NCBI GenBank assembly: GCA_964520885.1 | Contig: CAZFQD010000126.1 | Location: 1-6,172, forward strand | Direction of reading: 5' to 3' | DNA: 6,172 bases | Origin: CAZFQD01 sp964520885 | Lineage (GTDB): Bacteria; Bacillota; Clostridia; Oscillospirales; SIG519 | Part shown: piece by piece, positions 6,170-6,172 of the stretch | Position numbering within the stretch: the first letter of the stretch is position 1 | Layout of the letters: the number at the start of each line of letters is the position of its first letter | The notes under the pieces: model-generated | What the model saw: only the letters and a program-made list of their open reading frames with translations | What the model was told of the DNA's origin: nothing | The model's database searches: none | Position numbers and translations under genes: made by a program

Positions 6170-6172
6170 TTT

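Overview
The window is AT-rich DNA (by eye about one third G+C). Two genes have good Shine-Dalgarno sequences (AAGGAGG at 66-72 and AAGGA at 2206-2210). The largest gene encodes a secreted, multi-module glycoside hydrolase. Together these suggest a low-GC anaerobic bacterium, most likely a gut or plant-fibre-degrading member of the Clostridia. No rRNA, tRNA, CRISPR array, transposase or phage gene is visible. The assignment rests on sequence style and protein families only.

Layout. Positions 1-78 are a short leader holding an AT-rich inverted repeat and the Shine-Dalgarno sequence of the first gene. Three genes follow on the + strand, 15-16 bases apart, and look like one operon: a zinc-type NAD-dependent medium-chain dehydrogenase (79-1083), a uroporphyrinogen-decarboxylase/MtaA-superfamily protein (1099-2202) and a metal-dependent amidohydrolase (2219-3502). 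A 114-base convergent spacer holds a strong 13-bp hairpin that can serve as terminator from both sides. On the - strand, filling the rest, is a secreted glycoside hydrolase (3617-6115) with a GH-A-clan (GH39-like) catalytic domain, a CBM4/9/22-like module and a further C-terminal beta-sandwich module.

The glycoside hydrolase reading frame has no plausible start of its own. A good signal-peptide start lies just upstream (ATG at 6158-6156) but in another frame. Removing one base from the A4 run at 6118-6121 (+ strand) would join the two into a typical Sec signal peptide. This is either a real frameshift mutation, a slippage-based on/off switch, or a sequence error.

How the genes may work together. 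The + strand trio is a small catabolic cassette of unknown substrate: an alcohol-oxidising enzyme, a possible zinc-dependent methyl-transfer or decarboxylating enzyme, and a hydrolase/isomerase-type metalloenzyme. The neighbouring hydrolase attacks an extracellular polysaccharide, possibly xylan-like. A link between the two, for instance use of a methylated or uronate sugar released from plant fibre, is a hypothesis and not shown by the sequence.
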